DNA of 64,000 bases from Acutalibacter muris (GCF_002201475.1 NZ_CP021422.1:2232001-2296000); one strand, 5' to 3'. Positions 29,395-39,277 are shown, numbered from the stretch's first letter. The notes: generated from the sequence alone by a model not told the origin. Program-made: numbers and translations.

Positions 29395-30024
29395 TTACTT
29401 ATCCAGCCGGGCCTCCAGACGCGCAGCCAAATCCTCTATCTCCCCCTTGCGCAGCTTCAGGCTGGCCGCGTTGACTATCAGCCGCGCAGAGACCTCGGCC
29501 ACAGGCTCGACTACCATAAGGCCGTTCTCCCTAAGGGTCGCGCCGGTCTCCACCAGGTCCACAATACCGTCCGCAAGGCCCAAAAGGGGCGCAAGCTCCA
29601 CAGATCCCTCTATCTTTATGACCCGCACGTCCATGTTCTTCCCCTGGAAAAACCGCCTTGCCACATTGGGGTATTTTGTGGCGATGGTCTTGCCGCCATA
29701 GCCGCCGTAGAAATCAGCCCCCTTAGGCGCAGCCAGGGCAAAGCCGCATTTGCCGAACTTTAGGTCCAGTATCTCAAAGAACTGGCCGCCCCTCTCCATT
29801 ATCACGTCCTTGCCCACTACCCCCAGGTCGCAGACTCCGTGCTCCAGGTAGGTTATCACGTCCCCGGCCTTTGCCAGCACAGCTTCAAGGCTGTCCCCCA
29901 CGGGCAGTATCAGCCTGCGTCCCTTATCATGGAGGGCGGAGCAGTCCAGCCCGGCCTTCTCCATAAGCTTTGCCGTGGAGCTCTCAAGCCTGCCCTTTGT
30001 CAATGCTATGCGCAGCGGCTTCAT
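29395..30024 (-). CDS. hisG: ATP phosphoribosyltransferase, short form
   Basis: 209 residues, the short catalytic form that needs HisZ for activity and feedback inhibition. RIALTKGRLE opens the chain; GLADGIVDLVETGATLRENGL carries the phosphoribosyl pyrophosphate site. Lacks the C-terminal regulatory domain of long HisG. Its start overlaps the hisZ stop, fitting a hetero-octamer. Confidence 0.95.
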   Translation of the reverse strand: MKPLRIALTKGRLESSTAKLMEKAGLDCSALHDKGRRLILPVGDSLEAVLAKAGDVITYLEHGVCDLGVVGKDVIMERGGQFFEILDLKFGKCGFALAAPKGADFYGGYGGKTIATKYPNVARRFFQGKNMDVRVIKIEGSVELAPLLGLADGIVDLVETGATLRENGLMVVEPVAEVSARLIVNAASLKLRKGEIEDLAARLEARLDK

Positions 30025-31229
30025 ACTCTCCCTCCCATGTCAGCAATCTCTATGGTCCTGACGCTCCTCCCCACCGCCACTACGGTGGGGAGGCCCTCGC
30101 TCCTTGCGTACTCCAGAGCCTCCTCCAGAGTTTCCCAGACAGAGCCCTCGCAGACCTGTCCGCCGGCTGTGCGCCGCATAAGCTCCCGCTGGGCCTGGGG
30201 CTCAAAGCCCGGCTCGCCGTGGACCAGCACTTGGGCCGCCCTCTCCTGGAACATACCGGGCTCCAAAAGGGCGGCGGCCGCGTCCATGTCCATGGCGAAG
30301 CCCATGGCGGGCATATCCGGGCCGAACCGCCCGCAGAGGTTGTCATATCTGCCGCCGGTGAGCACCGGGCCCCCATGTCCCTGGACATACCCGGAAAACA
30401 CCACGCCGGTATAGTAGTCGTTGCGCTGCACCAGCCCCAGGTCCACCATCAGCCGCCGGCCCAGGCCCATTTCCCCTAGGGCCGTGTACAGGGTGCGTAG
30501 ATAGTGCAGGGCCTCCGCCGCCCCGCCGTCAAGCCGCCAACTCTCGGCCTCGGCCAAAGCCTCCTCCCCGCCAAAGAGCCTTGGCAGTCGCCGCAGGGCC
30601 TTAGCCTCCGGGCTGTCCCCTAAAGGATCCAAGAGCCCTCCCAGGGCCCCATAGTTTTTTGTCTCGATGGTGGCCCGTATCTCCTCCCGACTCTCCGGCG
30701 GCAGCTCCAGCCGCTGGACCAAATGCCGGAACAGGCCCGCGTGGCCCAGTTCGATGCGATAATCGCCGCCCACCGCCCCCATAGCCTCCGCGGCCGCGGC
30801 CATAACCTCCAGGTCCGCTCTGAGCCCCGCCGCCCCCAGCAGCTCCACTCCCATCTGTGGGGCTTCGTGGCTGCGGCCGGAGAGCTCAGGATAGGCACGA
30901 TAGACGCTCTGGCAGTAATAAAGGCGGATAGGCCGCCGCCGGCTCTGGAGCCTTGCCGCAGCCATGCGGGCTATGGGCAGGGTGGAATCCGGCCGAAAGA
31001 CCAGAAGCCTTCCGCCGCTGTCAGTGGATTTATACATCTCCTGCTGTGGCAGGGCCGCGCCCTGAAGGCTGAACACGTCATAATACTCCAGTCCGGGAGT
31101 AATCACCTCTCTATAGCCCCGTCTTGCGAAAATAGCTGTCAGCCGCCGCTGGGCCTCCCTATGGGCACGGCACTGGTCAAAGAGTACATCATGCACCCCC
31201 TCTGGGGTAAGCTTGCTGTAATTTTTCAT
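30021..31229 (-). CDS. hisZ: ATP phosphoribosyltransferase regulatory subunit
   Basis: 402-residue histidyl-tRNA synthetase paralogue without tRNA charging function. The class II core is seen as TPEGVHDVLF, ITPGLEYYDVFS, FRPDSTLPIARMAA and YYTGVVFSGYVQG. ATG 31229 is chosen: it is preceded by GAGGGAG and matches the family start. It is first in the his operon. Confidence 0.92.
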   Translation of the reverse strand: MKNYSKLTPEGVHDVLFDQCRAHREAQRRLTAIFARRGYREVITPGLEYYDVFSLQGAALPQQEMYKSTDSGGRLLVFRPDSTLPIARMAAARLQSRRRPIRLYYCQSVYRAYPELSGRSHEAPQMGVELLGAAGLRADLEVMAAAAEAMGAVGGDYRIELGHAGLFRHLVQRLELPPESREEIRATIETKNYGALGGLLDPLGDSPEAKALRRLPRLFGGEEALAEAESWRLDGGAAEALHYLRTLYTALGEMGLGRRLMVDLGLVQRNDYYTGVVFSGYVQGHGGPVLTGGRYDNLCGRFGPDMPAMGFAMDMDAAAALLEPGMFQERAAQVLVHGEPGFEPQAQRELMRRTAGGQVCEGSVWETLEEALEYARSEGLPTVVAVGRSVRTIEIADMGGRV

Positions 31230-31255
31230 CTGAGCGGGACTCCCTCTCAATTTAT

Positions 31256-31321
31256 TGTGATAATATAATAAACCATTAGGCATGTATTGTCAAGCGATTT
31301 ATCGCGTTAATGTGATAATAT
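31256..31321 (-). promoter_or_regulatory. his operon promoter flanked by a repeated 11-mer
   Basis: Minus-strand TTGACA (31288-31293) and TATTAT (31265-31270) are 17 bp apart, a strong promoter. The direct repeat TGTGATAATAT (plus-strand reading) lies at 31256-31266, over the start-site area, and at 31311-31321, upstream of -35, exactly 55 bp apart. Such placement suits a regulator that loops or represses. I see no T-box or leader peptide rich in His. Confidence 0.7.
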
Positions 31322-31339
31322 GGCAAATTATTTATATGT

Positions 31340-32356
31340 TCAGCACACACCGCTCTCCAATATAGTGAAACTTGCGGAAGCACAGTCCAACTCCGCCAGG
31401 GCCCCAATAGGCAGCACAGTCATGGGGGTACGGTGTCCAAAGTCCACACCCTCCAGCACCGGCAGGTCCTCCCTGTGCACCTCCTGCCTCAGCACTTTTA
31501 GGAGCATCTGGTCCTCCTTCTCGCTCATTGCCGGTGTGATGATCCCCGCGCAAACGTCCAGCGCCCCGCTGGCCGCCAGGGCCCGCCAGCCGTGCAGGGC
31601 GGCAAGTGCGCTGTTATAGGGCGAGATATTCTCCATAAAAATTATGCTCCCCTCCCAGAGCTCTCTATCGGGGAAGATATTTGTGCCCATTATCTGCTGT
31701 AACGGGCCCCAGCAGCCTCCAATGAGCCTGCCCTGTACCTTTCCCCTGCCCTGGATAAGCTTGTAACCCGGGTTCTCCTGCCAGACTATATCTTCTTCCG
31801 GCTTGTCCTGCCACTCGATGGGCGTATATTTCGGGCAGGGCTCCACACGGCCTATTATCTCCCCGGAAAAGAGCGCTTTCCTCATGGCGCTCTCAGTGTA
31901 TTCATCCAGCCTGCCCGGCTGGGCTATGGGAGTCAGGAGACTGGGGCCGTAGTAGCTCATGACCCCGGCATGGGCAAATATACAACATGAAGTTGTGATA
32001 TCGGAGAAACCCATGAATATCTTAGGATGGGAACGTATAAGGCCGTAGTCCAAGTAAGGGAACAGCCGGTAGGAATCGTCCCCGCCCATGTTCGTGATGA
32101 TGGCTTTGACCTCCGGGTTTTCCAGCGCCCAGTGCAGATCCGCCGCCCTTAACTCCGGGTGCTGATAGATGTACTCGTTCCCGGCCAGGGCGTGGGGCGT
32201 TTCCACCACCTTCAGGCCGAAGACCTCCTGAAGCCGCCGCTTGCCCAGCTCATAGCGCCAGAGCATATCCTTGTCGCCTGCTCTGCCGCCGGATATGGAG
32301 ATCGTGGCGACGGTGTCACCCGGGTGGATACGTTGGGGTTTTATCAGTTCTTTCAT
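31340..32356 (-). CDS. S66-family LD-carboxypeptidase (MccF-like)
   Basis: 338 residues of the LD-carboxypeptidase/microcin C7 self-immunity family. The nucleophile region is FMGFSDITTSC, preceded by TNMGGDDSYRLFPYLD; the catalytic Glu and His lie in the C-terminal half (FMENIS; FGHRTPMTVLPIG). It may trim murein tetrapeptides or hydrolyse peptide-nucleotide antibiotics. ATG 32356 has AGGAG 8 bp upstream; GTG 32365 lies within that site. Confidence 0.85.
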   Translation of the reverse strand: MKELIKPQRIHPGDTVATISISGGRAGDKDMLWRYELGKRRLQEVFGLKVVETPHALAGNEYIYQHPELRAADLHWALENPEVKAIITNMGGDDSYRLFPYLDYGLIRSHPKIFMGFSDITTSCCIFAHAGVMSYYGPSLLTPIAQPGRLDEYTESAMRKALFSGEIIGRVEPCPKYTPIEWQDKPEEDIVWQENPGYKLIQGRGKVQGRLIGGCWGPLQQIMGTNIFPDRELWEGSIIFMENISPYNSALAALHGWRALAASGALDVCAGIITPAMSEKEDQMLLKVLRQEVHREDLPVLEGVDFGHRTPMTVLPIGALAELDCASASFTILESGVC

Positions 32357-32382
32357 AATGCTCACTCCTATATTTTAATATT

Positions 32383-35300
32383 TTAAAACAAACTCGTCTG
32401 GCTGCTCTCCGGCAGGCCCCGCAGCGCGCCCACCTCTTTGAGGGTGTCTATCACCGAGCTGGACACCTTGGCCCTATCTTGCAGATCGTCAATAGAAATG
32501 TACTCGCCGCCAGAATTTTTCGCGTCCTCCAGACTCAGCGCCGCCGCATCGCCAACGCCCTTCAGGCTGGAGAAGGGCAGTCGTATTTTGCCGTCCTCAA
32601 CAACGAAACGCTTTGCCGAGGATTTGTATAAGTCTACTCCCAACAGTTCTATGCCCCTCGCCATCATCTCATTGATTATCTGTAGGGTTTCAAACTCGCC
32701 CTCCTCCTTGGCGCTGGCCTCCCGGTTCTTTATCTTCTGGTCGATGTCCCGCATACGGCGCAGCACCGCGTCCCGCCCCCCCAGGGCCGTGGCGCCGTCA
32801 AAGTCCTCGCTGCGCACGGTGAAATACGCGGCGTAGAACTCTATGGGCTTATGCACCTTGTACCATCCCAGGCGCAGGGCCGCTATCATATATGCCGCGG
32901 CGTGGGCCTTTGGGAACATATACTGTATCTTGAAACAGGAGTCAATGTACCACTGTGGCACGTCGTGGTCCTTCATGGCGGCTATATGTTCCTCCGTAAG
33001 CAGCTTCCCGGCCTTGCCCTTGCGGACTATCTCCATAATTTTAAAGGCCATCTTTGGCTCAAGTCCCTTGTTGAGCAGGTACACCATAATATTATCACGT
33101 GTACCTATAACCTCAGAAATGGTGCAGGTTCCGTTCTTAATAAGCTCCTGCGCGTTTCCCAGCCATACCGCCGTACCATGGGACAGGCCGGATATCTGCA
33201 GGAAATCCGAGAACCGGGTGGGCTCACATTCTTCAAGCATTCCCCGCACAAAGTTTGTCCCCAGCTCCGGCAGGGACAGGGTTCCTGTCTTCACTCCGTC
33301 CAGGTCCTCCGGGGTAACTCCCAGGGCCGCCGGAGAACTAAACAGGCTCATGACCTCCGGGTCGCTCATACTGACCTTCATCACGGGTATGCCGGTATAC
33401 TCCTCCAGATAGTGATAGATGGTGGGCACATCGTGGCCCAGCTCGTCCAGCTTGCACACGTTGTCGTGTATGGAGTGGAAGTCGAAGTGGGTGGTGATAT
33501 TGGGCGAGTCCTGCTTGTTGGCCGGGTGCTGTATGGGACAGAAGTCGTAGACCTCCATGCCCCGGGGTATGACTATCATGCCCCCGGGGTGCTGGCCGGT
33601 GGTGCGCTTCACCCCCGTGCAGCCCAGGGCCAGCCGCTTCTCCTCGGCCTTGTGCAGTGTTTTGCCCCGCTCCTCGGCGTAGCTCTTTACATAGCCGTAG
33701 GCCGTCTTTTCCTGCACGCCGGAGATGGTCCCCGCCTTGAACACGTTGTCCCTTCCAAAGAGCTCCTCTGTATAGCGGTGGGAACTGCTCTGTTGCTCGC
33801 CGGAGAAGTTCAGGTCGATATCGGGGACCTTGTCCCCGTCGAAGCCCAGGAAGGTCTCGAAGGGTATGGTATGGCCGTCCCGGTCCATGGGCTCCCCGCA
33901 GATCGGACAGTTTTTGGGCGGCAGGTCAAAGCCCGAGTCGAAGCTTCCGTCGGTTATGAACTCGCTGTGCTTGCACTTGGGGCAGATATAGTGAGGCTCA
34001 AGTGGGTTCACCTCGGAGATACCCGACATACTGGCCACAAAGGAGGAGCCCACCGAACCTCTGGAGCCCACCAGATAGCCGTGGGCCTCGCTGTCGGCCA
34101 CCAGCTTTTGGGCAGTCATATACAGCACGGAGAAGCCGTGCTTGATTATGGAGCCCAGTTCCTTATTAAGCCGCTTTTCAACTATCTCCGGCAGCGGGTC
34201 TCCGTACCGCTCCTTGGCCCTGCGCCAGGTGATGTCCACCAGCTGCTCCTGAGCGCCCTCGATAAACGGCGGGAAATTGCCCATGGGCACCGGCCTTATG
34301 CTGTCGCACATATCGGCGATAAGGTTCGGGTTTGTGACCACCACCTCAAAGGCCTTCTCTTTACCCAGGTACTCGAACTCCTTTAGCATCTCCGCCGTGG
34401 TGCGCATATACAGCGGGGCCTGCTGGTCCGCGTCGGCAAAGCCCTTCATTATCACCCGGCGGTAGTCCGCGTCCTTTGGGTCCTTAAAGTGCACGTCCCC
34501 GGTGGCAACCACTGGCTTATTAAGCTTCTCCCCAATTTTCACGATGGTACGGTTGTACTCTCTGAGGCCCTCCTCGTCGGTCTCGCCGTTTCTAACCATG
34601 AACATATTGTTGCCGATGGGCTGTATCTCCAGATAGTCGTAATACTCCGCTCTCCTGCACAGCTCCTCGAAGCTGTCCCCCTGCACCATAGCTCGGAAAA
34701 GCTCCCCGGCCTCGCAGGCGCTGCCGATTATCAGACCCTCCCGATACTTGTTCAAAAGGCTCTTTGGTATCCGAGGGCGGCGGCTGAAAAACTCCAGATG
34801 GGCGGCGGATATCAGCCGGTACAGGTTTTTAAGCCCGGTATTGTTCTTTACAAGAATTATCTGATGATAAGTCTTCAGCTTCTTGGGGTCGCCGCCGGCC
34901 AGGGCCGTGTTGATGTCCCTAACCGTCCCTGCGTTCTGGCTGTCCTTTAGCCTTTCGACCAGATTTATGAATATCTCCCCCAGCATGGCCGCGTCGTCGT
35001 CGGCCCTGTGGTGGTTGAAGTCACCCAGCTTTAGGTACTTGGCCACAGTGTCCAGCTTGCAGTCCTTTATGTCCTTTAAAAGCGAGCGGCACATGGGCAC
35101 GGTGTCTATGTATGGGTAGTGGAAAACAGCGCCGCTGCGCTCCCCTGCCGCCCGCAGGAAGGAGGTGTCGAACCCGGCGTTATGGGCCACCAGCACCGGG
35201 TCCTCTCCGCAGAACTCATAGAACATCCGGAGCGCTTCGGCCTCCTTGGGTGCCCCGGCCACCATCTCATTGGTGATGCCTGTCAGCTCGGTTATCTTCG

Positions 35301-36723
35301 GCGGTATGGGCTTCTCCGGGTCCACAAAGGTGTCAAAATGGTCAAGGAGCTTGCCGTTTTTCACACGCACCGCGCCTATCTCCGTTATACGCTCCTTCTT
35401 TGCCGAAAGCCCCGTGGTCTCAAGGTCAAAGCAGATAAACTCCCCCGAGAGGTCCCTGGCGCTCTCCCCAACGGCGGCAGGCACCAGGTCGTTTACAAAG
35501 TACGCCTCCGTGCCGTAGATGACCTTGAAATCAGGGTCCTCCTTGTTTATGGCCTCCTGGGCGTTCATAGCGTCCGGGAAGGCCTGGGCCACGCCGTGGT
35601 CGGTGATGGCTATGGCTCGCTGGCCCCACTTATGGGCCTGCTTTATCAGTTCCCCCGCCGGGGTTATCCCGTCCATTTCAGACATACTGGTGTGCAGGTG
35701 CAGCTCCACCCGCTTCTTATCGCTGGGGGCGTTATCCACTATCTCCACCTGGTCCACCGTGGCGATGGCCCTAGGGCGCAGTACGTTCTCCCGGTCGTAT
35801 TTGTCATACTCAAGGCTGCCGCGCACAAGTATTGACCTGCCCTTACTCAGCTTGTCCAGCTCTTTGCACTGCCCCGCGTCCTGTATGATTTTTATTGTGG
35901 TAGAGCCGGTATAGTCCGTTATGTCTATAGAGTATATCTTCTTGGTCTTATCCCTGGTCTCCTTGCTCTCTATGTCGAATATCTCCCCCCATACCACCGC
36001 GCTGCCCAAATCCAGGCTCAAGTCACGCAGCGGTATAGGCTTGCCCTTTGGGACCTGCCCCAGCAGGGGCCGGGCCGTCTCCGGGATTATCTGCGGAAGA
36101 AGGTAATCCCCCTCGCGCACCTCTATCTTTCTTTTTGCTGTCTCCCTGGCCATGGACTCCTCATAGGCCTCCATCTCCCGGATTACGGCCTCCCGCTGGC
36201 GCTTGACCTCCTGATTGTGCACCCGCTCGAGAAGGGAGCCGTCGCCCTCGTTTACCGTGAGCTTGCCAGCAAACTCCACTGTGCAGCCGATATCAAACCA
36301 GTCCCCGATAAGCCCCGCCAGCTTCTCCGCCGTGCCCCGGGCGGCAAGCAGCTCATAGCCGCCGTGGGCCAGGGTAACAGTGAGCTTACCGCCTTCGAAG
36401 GCCGCCTGGGCTCCCCGAAGACTGCCGTTAAGAGTCGCGTCCCGCTCCTTCAGGGCAGCGGCAAAGGACTCCAGCTGCTCCGGGTCGAAGGCTTCAGCCG
36501 GAAAGCTCGGCCGCACTGTCACCCGCCTATAAGCTCTCCCGGCCACCTGCCCACCAAAGCGCTGCAGCTCGCCGTACTCCACAAACCCGGGAAACCTTAC
36601 CGCCAACTGCACGGACCGATCCTCCCGGTCAATAGCAAGGCTCTCTATCTCCCCCTCCAAAAGCGGCCGGGGAAAGGTCACACCGTTTATCTCCTTTTGA
36701 AAAAACGCTCCTATACTGCTCAA
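32383..36723 (-). CDS. polC: DNA polymerase III alpha subunit, PolC type
   Basis: 1446 residues, the replicative polymerase of low-GC Gram-positives. Order: an N-terminal domain, an OB fold (AVVWGEIFDIESKETRD), PHP (VELHLHTSMSEMDG), an inserted 3'-5' proofreading exonuclease (FICFDLETTGLSAKKER), the second PHP half, a zinc finger (CPKCKHSE then CPICGEP), and the polymerase palm with DIDLNFSGEQQ. Start is TTG 36723 behind GGGGAGG. Ends the isoprenoid/lipid cluster, as in many Firmicutes. Confidence 0.98.
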   Translation of the reverse strand: MSSIGAFFQKEINGVTFPRPLLEGEIESLAIDREDRSVQLAVRFPGFVEYGELQRFGGQVAGRAYRRVTVRPSFPAEAFDPEQLESFAAALKERDATLNGSLRGAQAAFEGGKLTVTLAHGGYELLAARGTAEKLAGLIGDWFDIGCTVEFAGKLTVNEGDGSLLERVHNQEVKRQREAVIREMEAYEESMARETAKRKIEVREGDYLLPQIIPETARPLLGQVPKGKPIPLRDLSLDLGSAVVWGEIFDIESKETRDKTKKIYSIDITDYTGSTTIKIIQDAGQCKELDKLSKGRSILVRGSLEYDKYDRENVLRPRAIATVDQVEIVDNAPSDKKRVELHLHTSMSEMDGITPAGELIKQAHKWGQRAIAITDHGVAQAFPDAMNAQEAINKEDPDFKVIYGTEAYFVNDLVPAAVGESARDLSGEFICFDLETTGLSAKKERITEIGAVRVKNGKLLDHFDTFVDPEKPIPPKITELTGITNEMVAGAPKEAEALRMFYEFCGEDPVLVAHNAGFDTSFLRAAGERSGAVFHYPYIDTVPMCRSLLKDIKDCKLDTVAKYLKLGDFNHHRADDDAAMLGEIFINLVERLKDSQNAGTVRDINTALAGGDPKKLKTYHQIILVKNNTGLKNLYRLISAAHLEFFSRRPRIPKSLLNKYREGLIIGSACEAGELFRAMVQGDSFEELCRRAEYYDYLEIQPIGNNMFMVRNGETDEEGLREYNRTIVKIGEKLNKPVVATGDVHFKDPKDADYRRVIMKGFADADQQAPLYMRTTAEMLKEFEYLGKEKAFEVVVTNPNLIADMCDSIRPVPMGNFPPFIEGAQEQLVDITWRRAKERYGDPLPEIVEKRLNKELGSIIKHGFSVLYMTAQKLVADSEAHGYLVGSRGSVGSSFVASMSGISEVNPLEPHYICPKCKHSEFITDGSFDSGFDLPPKNCPICGEPMDRDGHTIPFETFLGFDGDKVPDIDLNFSGEQQSSSHRYTEELFGRDNVFKAGTISGVQEKTAYGYVKSYAEERGKTLHKAEEKRLALGCTGVKRTTGQHPGGMIVIPRGMEVYDFCPIQHPANKQDSPNITTHFDFHSIHDNVCKLDELGHDVPTIYHYLEEYTGIPVMKVSMSDPEVMSLFSSPAALGVTPEDLDGVKTGTLSLPELGTNFVRGMLEECEPTRFSDFLQISGLSHGTAVWLGNAQELIKNGTCTISEVIGTRDNIMVYLLNKGLEPKMAFKIMEIVRKGKAGKLLTEEHIAAMKDHDVPQWYIDSCFKIQYMFPKAHAAAYMIAALRLGWYKVHKPIEFYAAYFTVRSEDFDGATALGGRDAVLRRMRDIDQKIKNREASAKEEGEFETLQIINEMMARGIELLGVDLYKSSAKRFVVEDGKIRLPFSSLKGVGDAAALSLEDAKNSGGEYISIDDLQDRAKVSSSVIDTLKEVGALRGLPESSQTSLF

Positions 36724-36743
36724 ATTAGCCTCCCCCCTGCCGC

Positions 36744-37358
36744 TCAGTCCCTGATGTATGACAGATCTCCCGCACGTACTATCCTTCGCTCCCAGCCCTC
36801 ATATATATTGAACTCCCCCACGGTCCCAGCCTTGCCGAAGATGCCGCAGGTATTCATGACCTCCGGCGGCAGGCCCAGCCAGACCACGTTCCACACGCTG
36901 AGGGCCCCGCCGTGGGACACCAGAACCAACGTGTCCTCGGGCCGCCCGAGCATCTCCTCGCAGAGCGGCATAAGGCGCTCGTAAATCTCCCTTTTGGTCT
37001 CGGCTCCGGGCATACAGCGCTCATCTATATTGTCGCCAAAATTATCGCAGTGCTCCCTGTACCATTCCTGGCTCTTCCCCATAACTGCCGGGCCGAAGTT
37101 TTTCTCCCGCAGTTCTTTTCTGTACTCCACCTCAACTCCCAATCTTTCAGCTAAAGGCGCGGCGGTATGCGCTGCCCTTTTCAGGTCCGAGGAGTATATC
37201 TTTACGGACTGCCCCTTAAGCTCCGCCCCCAGCCGCTCCCCAATGCGGCGGGCCTGCTCAAAGCCCAGCTTCGTCAGCTCCCAATCATTCCAGCCGCCCA
37301 TCATGCCGTTTATATGCTGCTCTGACTGACAGTGTTGGAGGGTGATTATGCGCTTCAT
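36744..37358 (-). CDS. Histidine phosphatase family protein with altered RHG motif
   Basis: 204 residues of the phosphoglycerate mutase-like family. The usual R-H-G start motif reads ITLQHCQSEQHINGMMGGWNDWELTKLG, so the catalytic His is present but the preceding Arg is Gln. SSDLKRAAHTA, a Glu in CMPGAETKREIYERL and VSHGGALSVW with the second catalytic His follow. A similar Q-H variant occurs in some Firmicutes members from memory. Overlaps the preceding hydrolase gene by 4 bp. Confidence 0.82.
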   Translation of the reverse strand: MKRIITLQHCQSEQHINGMMGGWNDWELTKLGFEQARRIGERLGAELKGQSVKIYSSDLKRAAHTAAPLAERLGVEVEYRKELREKNFGPAVMGKSQEWYREHCDNFGDNIDERCMPGAETKREIYERLMPLCEEMLGRPEDTLVLVSHGGALSVWNVVWLGLPPEVMNTCGIFGKAGTVGEFNIYEGWERRIVRAGDLSYIRD

Positions 37359-38167
37359 CGGCTGTTCTCCTTTATAAATATTTCTATAAGCTCATTTACT
37401 CTCTCGGGCGCGTCCGTGTTAGAGTTATGTCCCGCGCCCTCCAGCCACACCAGCCGGAAGCCGGTCTTCTTCGTCCACGCCCTATTATATCGCTTAGACG
37501 AGCCCGCTCCGTCCTTCTTGCCGCAGAGCAGCAGCACCGGGCAGTCCGGCTCACGGTTCCCGTGGGCCTCCACCGCAAGACTCAAGAGCTTATATCCGTG
37601 GGCAGCCAGTTCACAGTATTCCTTTGGTGAATACACACGCATCATACCCTCCATAAGCCCCCGCCCATACTCCGACTGTGCAGTGCCTGTAGCGCCCAGC
37701 TTAACCAGCAGCTCCCAGGGGATAGGCCGGTATATCCAATAGGCGTGCTTCAAAAGCGCCAACTCCACTCCCGCAAAATAATCACGGCTAAGGGGCGCGG
37801 AATCTATCGAAACGAAGCCCCTAACCGTGCCGGAAAAACGCCTTATGTACGCCTGGGCGATATACCCGCCCAGGGACTGCCCTATAAGCGCCGGCCTGTC
37901 CACTCCCTCGCGTTCAAAAATGCTGTGGAGATATTCGGTCAGCTGGTCCATGTAAAACTCCAGCCTGAAGGGCCGGGAGCCGCCGTGGGCGGGAGCGTCC
38001 CATACAAGGCAGTTATACTTACCCTCAAAATACTCGATCTGCTTGTCGAAAAGCCTGTGGTCTGCCGTAAGCCCCGGCAGAAATACCAGCCAAGGCCTGG
38101 CTTCACCCGCTGCGTTTACCCAGTAACGTATGTCTCCAAACGAGGTATGAAATATTTTCTCAACCAT
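37355..38167 (-). CDS. Alpha/beta hydrolase
   Basis: 270 residues. Oxyanion region VFLPGLTADHRLFD, nucleophile elbow LIGQSLGGYIAQA (catalytic Ser), and a late His in EGAGHNSNTDAPE complete the triad. Substrate unknown. It sits between ispG and the phosphatase, overlapping each by a few bases, so it is part of the polC cluster transcript although neither gene belongs to the usual set. Confidence 0.87.
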   Translation of the reverse strand: MVEKIFHTSFGDIRYWVNAAGEARPWLVFLPGLTADHRLFDKQIEYFEGKYNCLVWDAPAHGGSRPFRLEFYMDQLTEYLHSIFEREGVDRPALIGQSLGGYIAQAYIRRFSGTVRGFVSIDSAPLSRDYFAGVELALLKHAYWIYRPIPWELLVKLGATGTAQSEYGRGLMEGMMRVYSPKEYCELAAHGYKLLSLAVEAHGNREPDCPVLLLCGKKDGAGSSKRYNRAWTKKTGFRLVWLEGAGHNSNTDAPERVNELIEIFIKENSR

Positions 38168-39218
38168 CTACAGCCTCTCCTATCTCCAGCAAAAGCTCCT
38201 CTAAAAGCCGGTTCTCCGGCACTTTACGAAGTATCTTCCCCTTTCTGAATATCAGGCCCTCGCCCTTGCCTCCGGCAATGCCCACGTCGGCCTCCCTGGC
38301 CTCCCCCGGGCCGTTGACCGCGCAGCCCATCACCGCCACGGTCAGGTCCTTCTGGCAGGCGGAGAGGGCCTGCTCCACCCGGTTCGCAAGGGGTATCAGG
38401 TCTATGCGCGTGCGCCCGCAGGTGGGACAGGCTATGAGCTTCACTCCCCCCCGGAGCCCCAGGGCCTTCAAAATATCTATCCCCGCCTTGACCTCCTCCA
38501 CGGGGTCCGCCGCCAGAGACACCCGCAGGGTGTCGCCTATGCCCTGCTGCAACAGGCTCCCGATGCCTATAGAGGACTTTACCATACCCATACGCGCCGT
38601 GCCCGCATGGGTTATGCCCAGGTGCAAAGGGTAATCACAGCGCTCGGAGGCCTGCTGATAAGCCCTGACGGCAAAATCCACCGAAGAAGCTTTCATGGAG
38701 AGAACTATGTCCGTAAAGTCGAACTTCTCAAGTAATGACGCGTGATACAGCGCGCTCTCACACAGGGCCTCGGGGGTGGGATGGCCGTATTTTGCCAGGA
38801 TATTCTTCTCCAAAGAGCCGTCGTTTACCCCTATGCGTATGGGTATGTTCCTCTGGCGGCAAGCGTCCGCCACGGCCTTCACCCGGCCGTCCTCCCCGAT
38901 GTTGCCTGGGTTTATGCGTATCTTATCAATGCCCGCCGCCGCCGACTCCAGGGCCAGCTTATAGTCGAAGTGGATATCCGCCACCACCGGGATCTGCACC
39001 GCCCGCTTTACGGCTGGTATCAGCTCCCGCACCGCCGCCATGTCGGGTATCGCTATGCGCAGAATCTGGCACCCGGCCTTTTCCAGTGCCCTGGCCTGGG
39101 CCACGCTGCCGGGGATATCCGTGGACCGGGTGCTGAGCATGGACTGGACCGGTATTGGGGCCCCGCCGCCTATAAATACGTTACCGGCCTTGACCTGCCG
39201 GGTGATTTTCCTGTTCAT
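38160..39218 (-). CDS. ispG: 4-hydroxy-3-methylbut-2-enyl diphosphate synthase
   Basis: 352 residues. Fe-S enzyme of the MEP isoprenoid pathway. Motifs are VPVQSM-type entry (APIPVQSMLSTRSTD), ADIHFDYKLAL, RINPGNIG, and the cluster cysteines LIACPTCGRTRIDL with MGCAVNGPGEAREADVGIAGG. ATG 39218 follows AAGGAAG. A hairpin lies upstream in the gap to rseP. Confidence 0.95.
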   Translation of the reverse strand: MNRKITRQVKAGNVFIGGGAPIPVQSMLSTRSTDIPGSVAQARALEKAGCQILRIAIPDMAAVRELIPAVKRAVQIPVVADIHFDYKLALESAAAGIDKIRINPGNIGEDGRVKAVADACRQRNIPIRIGVNDGSLEKNILAKYGHPTPEALCESALYHASLLEKFDFTDIVLSMKASSVDFAVRAYQQASERCDYPLHLGITHAGTARMGMVKSSIGIGSLLQQGIGDTLRVSLAADPVEEVKAGIDILKALGLRGGVKLIACPTCGRTRIDLIPLANRVEQALSACQKDLTVAVMGCAVNGPGEAREADVGIAGGKGEGLIFRKGKILRKVPENRLLEELLLEIGEAVDG

Positions 39219-39248
39219 TTTATACTTCCTTTCAGCGAATTCACAAAT

Positions 39249-39277
39249 ACAAGGCCCCACCCCCTGGGAGCGGGACC
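39249..39277 (-). other. Hairpin between rseP and ispG
   Basis: CAAGGCCCC pairs with GGGACCTTG (one mismatch-tolerant G-T position) around a C/G-rich loop in the 78-bp gap. The T-run on the minus strand is weak, so it may be a partial terminator or processing site within the cluster rather than its end. Confidence 0.4.

Noticed and set aside
31230..31340. T-box or His-rich leader attenuator for the his operon
   Set aside because: The leader from the predicted start site to hisZ is too short, with no His codon run and no T-box sequence.
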